Origin: CAIWHR01 sp040007035 | GTDB taxonomy: Bacteria; Pseudomonadota; Gammaproteobacteria; Burkholderiales; Casimicrobiaceae | NCBI GenBank assembly: GCA_040007035.1 | Contig: JBDTVU010000003.1 | Location: 12,757 to 76,756 of the forward strand | DNA: 64,000 nucleotides | Direction of reading: 5' to 3' | In this document: piece by piece, positions 11,011-20,500 of the stretch | Position numbering within the stretch: the first letter of the stretch is position 1 | How the letters are laid out: each line of letters opens with the position of its first letter | Notes under the pieces: generated by a model | What the model saw: the letters and a program-made list of their open reading frames with translations, nothing else | Databases searched by the model: none | What the model was told of the DNA's origin: nothing | Made by a program: the position numbers and the translations under genes

Positions 11011-11796
11011 CTACCAGCCCATCTTCACCATCTTGCGTCGCATGAACGCGATCTGCGTGGCGAGCGGAAGCTCCTTCGGGCAGACGTCGTGGCACGCCAG
11101 CAGCGACATGCAGCCGAACACGCCGTCGTCGTCGCCGATGACGTCGTAGTAGTCGGCGTCGGTGCGCGTGTCGCGCGGATCGAGCCGGAACCGCGCGATG
11201 CGGTTGAGGCCGACGGCGCCGACGAAGTCCTCCCGCATCCGCGCGGTGCCGCAGGCGGCCACGCAGCAGCCGCACTCGATGCAGCGGTCGAGCTCGTAGA
11301 TGCTGTCGGCGAGATCGGGATCCATCCGTTCCTCGATCCGCGTGAGGTCGGGGTTCGGGTCCTTCATGTGCAGCCAGCCGTGCAGCCGCTCGCTCATCCC
11401 GCGCATCCACTTGCCGGTGTTGACCGACAGGTCGCCGATCAGCTCGAAGAACGGCAACGGCGCCAGCGTGATCTCGGCGGGCAGGTTCTTGGTCAGCGTC
11501 CGGCAGGCGAGCGTGGGTCGCCCGTTGATGACCATCGCGCAACTGCCGCAGATCCCGGCCCGGCAGACGAAGTCGAACTGCAGCGACGCGTCCTGCTTCT
11601 CCCGGATCTCGTTCAGCGCGATGAACAGCGTCATCCCGTCGGCTTCCTCGAGGTCGTAGGTCTGCATCCGCGGCACACTCTGCGGATCGTGCGGGTTGTG
11701 CCGCAGCACGGTGATCTTCAGCGCGCGGCGCGCGGCGCCGTTGTTGCGGCCGCCGTTGGCTGCAGGGTGGATCTTGATGACGGCAGCGTCGCTCAT
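11011..11796 (-). CDS. frdB: Quinol:fumarate reductase iron-sulfur subunit
   Basis: A 261-residue electron-transfer subunit with three clusters. The [2Fe-2S] ligands are in CRAGICGSCAMVINGRPTLA (then Cys; residues 78-98). The [4Fe-4S] ligands are in CIECGCCVAAC at about residue 172. The [3Fe-4S] region is near CMSLLACHDVCP. It passes electrons from the diheme cytochrome FrdC to the flavoprotein FrdA. Its ATG overlaps the frdA stop (ATGA). Gene order frdC-frdA-frdB matches Wolinella-type enzymes. A short charged N-terminal extension of about 25 residues precedes the core. Confidence 0.95.
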   Translation of the reverse strand: MSDAAVIKIHPAANGGRNNGAARRALKITVLRHNPHDPQSVPRMQTYDLEEADGMTLFIALNEIREKQDASLQFDFVCRAGICGSCAMVINGRPTLACRTLTKNLPAEITLAPLPFFELIGDLSVNTGKWMRGMSERLHGWLHMKDPNPDLTRIEERMDPDLADSIYELDRCIECGCCVAACGTARMREDFVGAVGLNRIARFRLDPRDTRTDADYYDVIGDDDGVFGCMSLLACHDVCPKELPLATQIAFMRRKMVKMGW

Positions 11797-13784
11797 TTGG
11801 CAGCCTCGAACGGTTCGTCGATGCGCTCGTTGCGACCGCGGAGACGCTCGGGCAGCAGCGAGTCGTACGGCATCAGCGCGTCCTGCACGGCGAAGCGGGA
11901 CGCGTCGGCCATCTTCTGCTTTAACGCCTCGACCTCGGCGGCGCGCGCCGGCGTGTCCGGATGGTCGACGTAATCCTTCGCGCCGTAGCCGCGCCAGCCC
12001 GGCGGCAGCTCCATCTTCCCGACGTCCAGCGCCTCCCACGCGAGCGTGGGCAGCGTGTCGGATTCGCTCTTCCACGTCGCCAGCGTCCGCTTCAGCCATT
12101 CGGCGTCATTGCGGCGGGGGAAGTCCTGCCGGAAGTGGGCGCCGCGGCTTTCGGTGCGCGTCAGCGCGCCGTGGGCGACGGTGAGCGCGAGCTTCAGCAT
12201 CTTCTGCACGCGGTACGCGGTGACGAGCTCGGGATTCGCGCCGCCGGCCTTGTACTTCAGCCCGATGTTGCGGCTCCGGACCAGAAGCTGCTGCAGCTCG
12301 TCGACGGCCACCGCGAGATCCTCGCCGCGACGGAAGATGCCGACCTTCGCCGTCATGATCTCCTGCATCGCCGCCTTGATCGCCGCGGCGTCCTCGGTCC
12401 CCCGGCCGTCGATCAGCCCGGACAAGTGCGCCTGCTCGCGGCGCAGGAACTGCTGGACGAGTGAGGTCGGGATGTCGACGTCGTTTTCCATGCGGTCGCA
12501 GAAATCGGCGACGTATTCGCCGACGATCATCCCGGCGACGACGGTTTCGGCGACGGAATTGCCGCCCAGCCGGTTGAAGCCGTGCATGTCCCAGCACGCG
12601 GTCTCGCCGGCGGCGAACAGGCCCTTCAGCGTCGGGCTCTGGCCGGTGTGATCGGTGCGGATGCCGCCCATCGTGTAGTGCTGCGCCGGCCGCACCGGGA
12701 TCCAGTCCTTGATCGGGTCGACGCCAAGAAAGTGGTGGCAGATCTCCCACACTTCGCGCAGGTTGTGCTTGATGTGCTTCTCGCCCAGCAGCGTGATGTC
12801 GAGCCAGAGGTGCTCGCCGAAGCGGTTTTTCGCTCCCTTGCCTTTGAAGATGTGCTCCTCCATCCGCCGGCTGACGACGTCGCGCGAGGCGAGCTCCTTC
12901 TTCTCCGGCTCGTAGTCCGGCATGAAGCGGTGGCCGTCGACGTCCTTCAGCAGGCCGCCGTCGCCGCGGCAACCCTCGGTGACGAGGATCCCCGCCGGGA
13001 AGATGCCGGTCGGGTGGAACTGGATCGCTTCCATGTTGCCGAGCGCGGCGACGCCGGTCTCGAGCGCGATCGCGCTGCCGATGCCTTCGCAGATCACCGC
13101 GTTGGTCGTCACCCGGTACAGCCGCCCGGCGCCGCCGCTCGCGACCGCGGTGGCCTTGGCGACGTATGCGGACAGCTCGCCGGTGATGAGGTCGCGGACG
13201 ATCGCGCCGTAGCAGCGGCCAGCGTCGTGGATCAACGCGATCGCCTCGGTGCGCTCGTGCACGGGAATGGCCGCCCCGATCGCCTGGTCGCTCATCGTCT
13301 GCAGCATCGCGTGTCCGGTGCCGTCGGAGACGTAGCAGGTGCGCCACTTCTTGGTGCCGCCGAAGTCGCGCTGCGCGACCGTCCCGTGCGCCTCGTCGCG
13401 CTCGGTGATCGTGACCTTCTGGCTGTTGATGATGACGTCGCGGTCGCCCTTGCGCACGCGGCTCCACGGCAGGCCCCACGCGGCGAGCTCGCGCACCGCT
13501 TTCGGCGCGGTGTTGACGAACATCCGCACGACCCGCTGGTCGGCGCCCCAGTCGCTGCCGCGGACGGTGTCCTCGAAATGGACGTCCTCGTTGTCGCCCT
13601 GCCCTTTGATCACGTTGCCGAGCGAGGCCTGCATGCCGCCCTGCGCCGCCGCCGAGTGCGAGCGCTTCGGCGGCACCAGCGACAGGATGACGACGTCGTG
13701 GCCGCGGCGCCTGGCTCCGATCGCCACGCGCAATCCGGCGAGCCCGCCGCCGATGACGAGGACGTCGGTGTAGACGATCTTCAT
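11793..13784 (-). CDS. frdA: Quinol:fumarate reductase flavoprotein subunit
   Basis: A 663-residue flavoprotein. The dinucleotide fold (VLVIGGGLAGLRVAIGARRR) is followed by RSHSAAAQGGMQASLGN, whose His is the covalent FAD attachment site. Substrate-side motifs follow (IQFHPTGIFPAGILVTEGCR, and GLFAAGETACWDMHGFNRLG, then GNS). It reduces fumarate to succinate at the cytoplasmic face. The length and sequence fit the epsilonproteobacterial/B-type QFR more than aerobic SdhA. Both ends overlap its neighbours by ATGA, so the operon is tightly coupled. Direction (fumarate reduction) is inferred from the neighbouring aspA and dcuB. Confidence 0.95.
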   Translation of the reverse strand: MKIVYTDVLVIGGGLAGLRVAIGARRRGHDVVILSLVPPKRSHSAAAQGGMQASLGNVIKGQGDNEDVHFEDTVRGSDWGADQRVVRMFVNTAPKAVRELAAWGLPWSRVRKGDRDVIINSQKVTITERDEAHGTVAQRDFGGTKKWRTCYVSDGTGHAMLQTMSDQAIGAAIPVHERTEAIALIHDAGRCYGAIVRDLITGELSAYVAKATAVASGGAGRLYRVTTNAVICEGIGSAIALETGVAALGNMEAIQFHPTGIFPAGILVTEGCRGDGGLLKDVDGHRFMPDYEPEKKELASRDVVSRRMEEHIFKGKGAKNRFGEHLWLDITLLGEKHIKHNLREVWEICHHFLGVDPIKDWIPVRPAQHYTMGGIRTDHTGQSPTLKGLFAAGETACWDMHGFNRLGGNSVAETVVAGMIVGEYVADFCDRMENDVDIPTSLVQQFLRREQAHLSGLIDGRGTEDAAAIKAAMQEIMTAKVGIFRRGEDLAVAVDELQQLLVRSRNIGLKYKAGGANPELVTAYRVQKMLKLALTVAHGALTRTESRGAHFRQDFPRRNDAEWLKRTLATWKSESDTLPTLAWEALDVGKMELPPGWRGYGAKDYVDHPDTPARAAEVEALKQKMADASRFAVQDALMPYDSLLPERLRGRNERIDEPFEAAK

Positions 13785-14560
13785 TTTCCGCCCCCCGTGG
13801 CGCCGGTGGCGGCCGTCGGCACGTACGGCTGGCCGTAGTTCGGCGCGTGCTCGATGCCGATCTTGATGTACGCGGCGAGCGTGGCGAAGCCCAGCACGAG
13901 GAAGAACACGGTGATGGCCCACTTCAGCGTCTTCAGCCGCTTGCGCGTTGCGTTCGGGTCGGCGCCGCCGAACCACTGCCACTTCACCGCCAGCCGGTAG
14001 AGCCCGATGCCGCCGTGGAGCTCGACGGCGAGCAGCAGCAGGATGTACAGCGGCCAGTAGCGGTCGCTCCACACCCGGTCGGCCGACTCGAACGGGCCGA
14101 TCAGGTGCGGCCGCGTCAGCATCACGTACAGGTGCACGGTGGCGAGGAAGAACAGCGCGAACCCGGTGAACACCTGCCAGAACCAAAGCGTCGTGTCCTC
14201 GTGCCGCATCATCTTCATGTGGCCATGGAACAGTTTGTACTGCGACCAGTTGCTCGGGAACTTGCGCGCCGCGAGCATCGCGTGCAGCACGATCAGCGCG
14301 ATCACCGCCGCGACCACGACGGACACGATTCCCGGATACGACCGACCGAACACGAAGTAGCCTTCGAACGTCTTGGTGACCGTCCACATCGCGTCGTTGC
14401 TGATCAGGATCGTCGACACGAAGAACATGTGGCCCCACATGAACAGCGCGAGCAGCAGGCCCGAAGCGCTTTGCAGCCAGTCGAGGCGCGCCGGCCAGCG
14501 GCTCTTGGCTCCCGCATCGGCAAGCCCGACGCCGGCGATGATCGCGTTGCGGATGGCCAT
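13781..14560 (-). CDS. frdC: Diheme cytochrome b subunit of quinol:fumarate reductase
   Basis: A 259-residue membrane anchor with five helices. His44, His93, His143 and His182 fall at exactly the positions I recall for the axial heme ligands of Wolinella succinogenes FrdC. Glu66 (the menaquinol-oxidation residue) and Glu180 (the E-pathway residue) are also present at the same numbers. This argues for a diheme, low-potential-quinol-oxidising QFR and not a ubiquinone SQR. The ATG at 14560 follows a GGGAGGAAT ribosome-binding site. It is the first gene of frdCAB, driven by a promoter with an FNR-type box. Confidence 0.95.
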   Translation of the reverse strand: MAIRNAIIAGVGLADAGAKSRWPARLDWLQSASGLLLALFMWGHMFFVSTILISNDAMWTVTKTFEGYFVFGRSYPGIVSVVVAAVIALIVLHAMLAARKFPSNWSQYKLFHGHMKMMRHEDTTLWFWQVFTGFALFFLATVHLYVMLTRPHLIGPFESADRVWSDRYWPLYILLLLAVELHGGIGLYRLAVKWQWFGGADPNATRKRLKTLKWAITVFFLVLGFATLAAYIKIGIEHAPNYGQPYVPTAATGATGGGK

Positions 14561-14645
14561 CTGATTCCTCCCTCGGTGCGGCGAACGGGCGGAACCCACG
14601 GGCGCGCAAGACGCACCCCGCCCCCCGGCTCCAGCGCTGCCTGCC

Positions 14646-14686
14646 AATATAGGCGCCGTCGAGTGCACGCCATTGACGTGCGTCAA
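14646..14686 (-). promoter_or_regulatory. FNR/DNR-type promoter of frdCAB
   Basis: The palindrome TTGAC-GTGC-GTCAA (14673-14686) lies 31 bp (centre to centre) from TATATT on the minus strand (14651-14646; five of six). This is class II architecture with a predicted start near 14639. The 14561-14933 gap holds this box, the porA-side box and the porA leader, and no gene. Confidence 0.7.
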
Positions 14687-14743
14687 TGCGCGTGGCGGTC
14701 ACCGCCGAAAGGCCTCGGCATCACGTGGTTTCGGCAGAAGGCT

Positions 14744-14757
14744 TTGACCTCCGTCAA
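14744..14757 (+). promoter_or_regulatory. FNR/DNR-type box before porA
   Basis: TTGAC-CTCC-GTCAA lies 71 bp from the frd box. It faces porA, whose ATG is 177 bp downstream. The candidate -10 hexamers nearby are poor (CAGCAT at 14781-14786), so this box could also act as a second operator for frd. Confidence 0.5.
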
Positions 14758-14933
14758 TGGGCGTCCGGGCACCCGCGATGCAGCATGTCCGTCACGATCG
14801 GGCGCCGCGCCGTGGCGCGTGCGCAAACGTCGACACTAATACGGAGGATCACGCGTGTTCGAGCACCGGATGCACGGCCGCGCCGGTTGGCGCGTCGCTT
14901 GCGCCTCTGCACACGCGGCGCGCGGAGAGATCG

Positions 14934-16187
14934 ATGCCTGACCAGGCGCCCCCGTCCCGCGCCCTCGCGGAGGCCGTCGCTCTCTGCAGGCCGGAGGTAG
15001 TCTGCGCATGCCCGACGGCGACGCAGGCTTCGATCGTCGAGGCGCTGCGCGCGATCGCCGACGGCGGCGCACTCCCCGGCTGCGCCTTCGTCGATGCCGA
15101 GAGCGAGGCCGCCGCGCTCTCCGCCGCGATCGGGGCGTCGGCCGCGGGCGCCCGCGCCTACACCGCCACATCGGGCCAGGGCCTGCTGTCGATGGCCGAG
15201 GCGGTCTACGAGGCCGCCGACCTCGGTCTGCCCGTGGTCATGACGATCGCCAATCGCGCGATCGGCGCTCCGTTCGACCTCTGGAACGACCACTCCGACA
15301 GCATGTCGATGCGCGACGCGGGGTGGATCCAGCTCTACCCGGAGACGGGCCAGGAAGCGCTCGACCTGCACATCCAGGCGTTCCGCCTCGCCGAGGAGCT
15401 CGCCTGCCCGGCGATGGTGTGCGTCGACGGTTTCCTGCTCGACGACGCCGGCGGGCGCGTCGACGTTCCGGCGCAGGCCGACGTCGACCTGTTCCTGCCG
15501 CCGTTCGAGCCGCGGCAGGTGCTCGACCCGTCCGAGCCCGTATCGATCGGCGCCACCGTCGGGCCGGAGGCCTTCACCGAAATGCGCTACCTCGCGCACC
15601 ACAAGCAGCTGCGTGCGCTGTCGCTGATCCCTCAACTCTCGGCGTCGTTCGCGAAGGCGTTCGGCCGCGCCTCGGGCGGGCTCGTCCGTCCCTACCGGAC
15701 CGCGGACGCCGAGACGATCGTCGTCGCGTTGGGCTCGATCAACGGCGCCGTGCGCGAAGTCGTCGACACGATGCGCCAGGCAGGTGAGCCGATCGGCTCG
15801 GTCTCGATCGGCGCGTTCCGCCCGTTCCCGGTCACCGCGCTGCGCGAGGCGCTGCAGCACGCGAAGCGTGTCGTCGTGCTGGAGAAGTGCCTCGCCGTGG
15901 GTCTGGGCGGCATCGTCTCCGACGGCGTCCGCCGGGCGCTGTCGGGGATCGCACTCAACGGCTACACGGTCATCGCCGGGCTCGGCGGCCGCGCGGTCAC
16001 GCGTGCGTCGCTCGAGCAGCTCTTCGCCGACGCCGGTGCCGACGAGCTCGAGCAGGTCACGTTTCTCGATCTCAACGCGGACGTGGTCGCGCACGAGCTG
16101 GAGCGGGAGGCGCGCTCGCGCCGCACCGGCCCGACGGCCGAGGCGATCCTGCGCCGGCTCGGCGGGACGGCGCCGCGCGCCCGTTGA
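14934..16187 (+). CDS. porA: 2-Oxoacid:ferredoxin oxidoreductase alpha subunit (PorA-like)
   Basis: A 417-residue protein combining the pyrimidine-binding domain I and domain II of PFOR-type enzymes. It keeps the family's best-conserved stretch (ARAYTATSGQGLLSMAEAVY, then FDLWNDHSDSMSMRD and GWIQLYPETGQEALD) and the Glu expected to activate thiamine diphosphate (VDAESEAAALS). The usual YPITPST substrate motif is replaced by CACPTATQ, so pyruvate may not be the substrate. Start: ATG 14934 with GGAG 7 nt upstream; the upstream in-frame ATG at 14757 precedes non-homologous sequence. Its partner PorB is 8.5 kb away on the same strand, past a minus-strand operon. No gamma or delta subunit was found. 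Confidence 0.85.
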   Translation: MPDQAPPSRALAEAVALCRPEVVCACPTATQASIVEALRAIADGGALPGCAFVDAESEAAALSAAIGASAAGARAYTATSGQGLLSMAEAVYEAADLGLPVVMTIANRAIGAPFDLWNDHSDSMSMRDAGWIQLYPETGQEALDLHIQAFRLAEELACPAMVCVDGFLLDDAGGRVDVPAQADVDLFLPPFEPRQVLDPSEPVSIGATVGPEAFTEMRYLAHHKQLRALSLIPQLSASFAKAFGRASGGLVRPYRTADAETIVVALGSINGAVREVVDTMRQAGEPIGSVSIGAFRPFPVTALREALQHAKRVVVLEKCLAVGLGGIVSDGVRRALSGIALNGYTVIAGLGGRAVTRASLEQLFADAGADELEQVTFLDLNADVVAHELEREARSRRTGPTAEAILRRLGGTAPRAR

Positions 16188-16218
16188 CCGGGGCCGTGCC
16201 GCCCCCTCGCGGCCCCGG
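16188..16218. terminator. Bidirectional hairpin between porA and ferredoxin
   Basis: CCGGGGCCG (16188-16196) and CGGCCCCGG (16210-16218) pair perfectly around a 13-nt loop, exactly between the convergent ends of porA and the ferredoxin gene. Confidence 0.55.
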
Positions 16219-16223
16219 GCGCG

Positions 16224-16472
16224 TCAGCCGACGTGCAGGCGCTCGTACTTCGCCTGCAGCTGTTCCTTCGTCTCCGCGTGGTTCGGGTCGGGGACGATGC
16301 AGTCGGCCGGACAGACGGTGACGCACTGCGGCTCGTCGTGCGCGCCGATGCACTCGGTGCACTTCTCCGGGTCGATCGTGTAGATTGGAGAGCCGACGGT
16401 GATCGCCGTGTTGGGGCACGGCTCCACGCAGGCGTCGCAGGCGGTGCAGTCTTCGTTGATGATCAGTGCCAT
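16224..16472 (-). CDS. 2[4Fe-4S] ferredoxin (Allochromatium/YfhL type)
   Basis: An 82-residue ferredoxin. Cluster I ligands are in CTACDACVEPCP (residues 9-20). Cluster II has the Alvin-type insertion (CTECIGAHDEPQCVTVCP) and is followed by a C-terminal helix ending KYERLHVG. Such ferredoxins have very low and split potentials and serve PFOR, nitrogenase or benzoyl-CoA-type systems. It is the last gene of the nfnAB-rubrerythrin-PFOR-DHOD operon, 61 bp after the DHOD-like gene, and is the obvious electron acceptor for the PFOR. Confidence 0.93.
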   Translation of the reverse strand: MALIINEDCTACDACVEPCPNTAITVGSPIYTIDPEKCTECIGAHDEPQCVTVCPADCIVPDPNHAETKEQLQAKYERLHVG

Positions 16473-16533
16473 CGGGGTCTCCCGTTGCTGTCGTTCGAAA
16501 CGCGCGCGACGCAGGCTACGCGAAGCGCGCCGG

Positions 16534-17538
16534 CTAGGCAAGTTGGCTCGTGTAGGAGCGCAACGCCTTCATGTAGTTCGCCCGCTCGAAGGCGTCGGGG
16601 TCGGGACAGGACTGCTGGCTCAGCGACCCCTTCAGCTGCTCGACGGAGCTGTACTCGCGCTCGGTCATCCACGCCTCGATCCCGCGCACCATCGTGCCGA
16701 CGTGCGCCGGCCCGCGGGCGAGGAGGCTGCTCGCGAGCATCACGCAGTCGGCACCCGCGAGGAGCAGCTTCAGCACGTCGTCGGGTGTGTGCGCGCCGCC
16801 CGTCGCCGCGAGGCTCGTGCCGACGCGGCCGCGCAGGATCGCGATCCATCGCAGCGCGAGCCGCAGCTCGTCGGACGTCGACAACACGAGGTGCGGCGCC
16901 ACTTCCAGCTCCTCGAGCAGGATGTCGGGCTGCAGGAAGCGGTTGAACAGCACGAGCCCGGCGGCGCCGGCCGCCGCAAGCCGCGCGGCCATGTTGGCCA
17001 TCGCGCTGAAGTACGGCGCGATCTTGACGGCGACGGGGACGCTCACCTGCCGCGCGACGGACGCGACGAGGTCGACGTAGCGGCGCTCGACGTCCGTACT
17101 CGTGTCGCCGACGGAGGCCGCGAGGAAGTAGACGTTGAGCTCGATCGCGTCGGCGCCGGCCTCCTGCAGCTTGCGCGCGATGCCGGTCCAGCCGCCCGGC
17201 GTGTAGCCGTTGAGGCTCGCGATCACCGGCACCGAGAGCGCCTTCTTCGCGTCCGCTACGAGCTCGAGGTACTTGTCCGGCCCGGTGCTGTACTGCATCT
17301 GCGGGAAGAACCCCTGCGCCTCCGGCGAGAGTTCCGCGCCTTGCAGCAGCAGGTCGTGCGTGGCCATCTCGTCGTGCTCGATCTGCTCCTCGAACAGCGA
17401 CGGCAGCACGACAGCGGCGATGCCGGCGTCCTGCAGGCGCAGGAGGCTGTCGAGCGAACCCGTCAGCGGCGAGGCGGACGCGACGATCGGGTGCTTCAGC
17501 GCGAGCCCGAGGTAGCGGGTGGAGAGGTCGACGCTCAT
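16534..17538 (-). CDS. Dihydroorotate dehydrogenase-like flavoprotein
   Basis: A 334-residue TIM-barrel protein of the DHOD-like group commonly found beside PFOR. It begins MSVDLSTRYLGLALKHPIVA, then SASPLTG, with NVYFLAASVGDT and PVAVKIAPYFSAMANMA phosphate/FMN-side motifs and a C-terminal LLAGADCVMLASSLL. True PyrD catalytic context (orotate-binding Asn pairs, a pyrimidine operon) is not apparent. The physiological reaction is unknown, but the recurring link to nifJ suggests a ferredoxin- or PFOR-connected redox step. Its ATG overlaps the PFOR stop (ATGA). Confidence 0.85.
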   Translation of the reverse strand: MSVDLSTRYLGLALKHPIVASASPLTGSLDSLLRLQDAGIAAVVLPSLFEEQIEHDEMATHDLLLQGAELSPEAQGFFPQMQYSTGPDKYLELVADAKKALSVPVIASLNGYTPGGWTGIARKLQEAGADAIELNVYFLAASVGDTSTDVERRYVDLVASVARQVSVPVAVKIAPYFSAMANMAARLAAAGAAGLVLFNRFLQPDILLEELEVAPHLVLSTSDELRLALRWIAILRGRVGTSLAATGGAHTPDDVLKLLLAGADCVMLASSLLARGPAHVGTMVRGIEAWMTEREYSSVEQLKGSLSQQSCPDPDAFERANYMKALRSYTSQLA

Positions 17539-20500
17539 GACGATGCCTCCTCGGAGTTCGCTGCCTTCGCCTCGCCAGCGGCTTCGGCGGCGGCCGGCGC
17601 CGCGCCCGGCCCGCGGTCGTCGGTGACGACGCGGTGGACGCCGGCCACCTGCTCGTAGAGCTGCCAGCGCGCGTCGGCGTCGTGCTGCGCGGCCTTCATC
17701 AGCTGCTTCGCGCGCGCCGGGTCGGACTGCGCCAGCATCGCGTAGCGGCCCTCCTTCATCACGAACTGCTCGAGCGGCTGCGTCGGCTTGCGCGAGTCGA
17801 GCTTGAGCGGCTGGTCGGCGCCGTCCATGCCGAGCCGCGGGTCGTAGTGGTACAGCGTCAGGTACCCGGACTTCACCGCGTCGCGCTGGTGGCTCATGCC
17901 GGTCGTCATGTCGATGCCGTGCGCGATGCAGTGGCTGTACGCGATGATCAGCGACGGCCCCGGCCACGACGCCGCCTCCTGGAACGTGCGCACCGTCTGC
18001 ACCGGGTTCGCGCCCACCGCAACCTGCGCGACGTACACGTTGCCGTACGCCATCGCAATCATGCCGAGGTCCTTCTTGCCTGTCGACTTGCCGGCGGCGG
18101 CGAACTTCGCGACCGCTCCGCGCGGCGTCGACTTCGACGCCTGCCCGCCCGTGTTGCTGTAGACCTCGGTGTCGAGCACGAGGACGTTGACATTCCTGCC
18201 GGAGGCGAGCACGTGGTCGAGCCCGCCGTAGCCGATGTCGTAGGCCCAGCCGTCGCCGCCGACGATCCAGACACTGCGCACGACGAGATTGTCGGCGACC
18301 GCGGCGAGCCGGGCCGCCTCGGGAGAACGGAGCTTCCCGAGCTTCGCCTTCAGCGCCTTCACCCGCCCGCGCTGCGCCCTGACCTCCTCGTCGGTTCCCT
18401 GCGGCGCCGCGAGGAGCCCTTCGGCGAGCTCGGTGCCGATGTCGCCCTCGAGCGCGCGCACGAGGATCTGCGCGAGGTCGCGTTGCGCGTCGACCGCGAG
18501 GCGCATGCCGAGGCCGAACTCGGCGTTGTCCTCGAACAGGCTGTTGGCCCACGCCGGTCCCTGGCCCTCCGCGTTCTTCGCCCACGGCGTCGTCGGCAGG
18601 TTGCCACCGTAGATCGACGAGCAGCCGGTTGCGTTGGCGATCATCAGCCGGTCGCCGTAGAGCTGCGACAGGAGCTTCAGGTACGGAGTCTCGCCGCAGC
18701 CGCTGCACGCGCCCGAATACTCGAACAGCGGCAGGCGCATCTGCGAGCCGCGCAGCCCGTCGATCTTGTCGAAGGACGGTCGCACCTCGGGCAGCGTGAG
18801 GAAGAACTCGTAGTTGGCGCGCTCGGCCTCGAGGTGCTCCTGCTTCGGCGCCATGTTGACCGCCTTGTGCTTGACGACCTGCTTGCTCCTCGTCGGGCAG
18901 ACGTCGACGCAGATCCCGCAGCCCGTGCAGTCCTCCGGCGCGACCTGCAGGCTGTAGAACATCCCCTCGAGTCCGCTGCCGTCCTTGCGCGAATACGGCA
19001 CCGCCTTGAACGTCGCCGGCGCGCGCTTCATGTCCTCGGCCGTGAGCACCGTCTGGCGGATCGCGGCGTGCGGGCAGGCGAGCGGGCAGATCGCGCACTG
19101 CGTGCAGATCGTCTCGTCCCAGATCGGGATCTCCTGCGCGATGCTGCGCTTCTCCCACTGCGCCGTGGCGGTCGGGAACGTTCCGTCGATCGGCATCGCC
19201 GACACCGGCAGCAGATCGCCCTTGCCATCCAGCATCATCGCCGTCACGCGCTGGACGAAGTCCGGCGCCGCGCGCGGCACGACCGGGCGGCGCGACAGCG
19301 TCGAGTCGGCGCGCTCCGGCACGACGACTTCGCGCAGCGCCGCGAGCGACCCGTCCACGGCGGCGAAGTTGCGGGCAAGGACAGTCTCGCCGCGCTTGCC
19401 GTAGGTCTTGCGGATCGCGTCCTTGATCTTCGCGATCGCCTCCTCGCGCGGCAGGATGCCCGAGATCGCGAAGAAGCACGCCTGGGTCACCGTGTTGATG
19501 CGCCCGGCGAGCCCCGCCTGCTTCGCCACCATCAGCGCGTCGACGACGTAGAACCGGAGCTTCTTCGCGAGGATCTGCTCCTGCGCCTCGCGCGGGAGCT
19601 TGCCCCACACCTCGTCGGGCCCGTACGGGCTGTTGAGCAGGAACGTCGCGCCCGGCCGCGCGAGCGCGAGCACGTCGAGCTTCTCCATGAACTCGAACTG
19701 GTGGCAGGCGACGAAGTCGGCCCGCTGGATGAGATACGTCGACTCGATCGGCTTCGGGCCGAACCGCAGGTGCGAAACCGTGATCGCGCCCGACTTCTTG
19801 CTGTCGTAGACGAAGTACCCCTGCGCGTGCAGCGGCGCGTTCTCGCCGATGATCTTCACGGTGTTCTTGGTCGCGCCGACGGTGCCGTCGGCGCCCAGCC
19901 CGTAGAACACGGCGCGCGTGACGCCCTCGGCCTCGGTCTCGAAGTCGTCGTCCCACCGCAGCGACAGGTGGGTGACGTCGTCGACGATGCCGACGGTGAA
20001 ATGCCGCTTCGGCTTCGGCGCGGCGAGCTGGTCGAGCGCGGCCTTCGCCATCGCCGGCGTGTACTCCTTCGACGAGAGCCCGTAGCGGCCGCCGATCACG
20101 CGCGGCAGCGCCCCTTCCGTCCACTCCTCGGCGAGCGCGGTGACGATGTCCTGGTAGAGCGGCTCGCCGATCGCGCCGGGTTCCTTCGTCCGGTCGAGTG
20201 CCGCGATCGAGCGGACCGTCTTCGGCAGCGCGGCGACGAACGCCTGCGTGTCGAACGGCCGGTACAGCCGCACGGTGACGAGTCCGACCTTCTCGCCCGC
20301 GCCGACGAGCCGCGCGACCGCCTCGCGCGAGGCGCCCACGCCCGAGCCCATCTGCACCAGAACGCGCTCGGCGTCCGGCGCACCCGTGTAGTCGAAGAGC
20401 CCGTAGCGGCGCCCGGTGAGCTTCGCGAACCGGTCCATCGATTCGACGACGATCGAGGGCACCGCATCGTAGAAGGCGTTGCACGCCTCGCGTGCCTGGA

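Noticed and set aside
11793..14560. Aerobic succinate dehydrogenase
   Set aside because: One large diheme anchor (FrdC) replaces SdhC/SdhD, and the neighbours are aspA and dcuB, so fumarate reductase is the better call.
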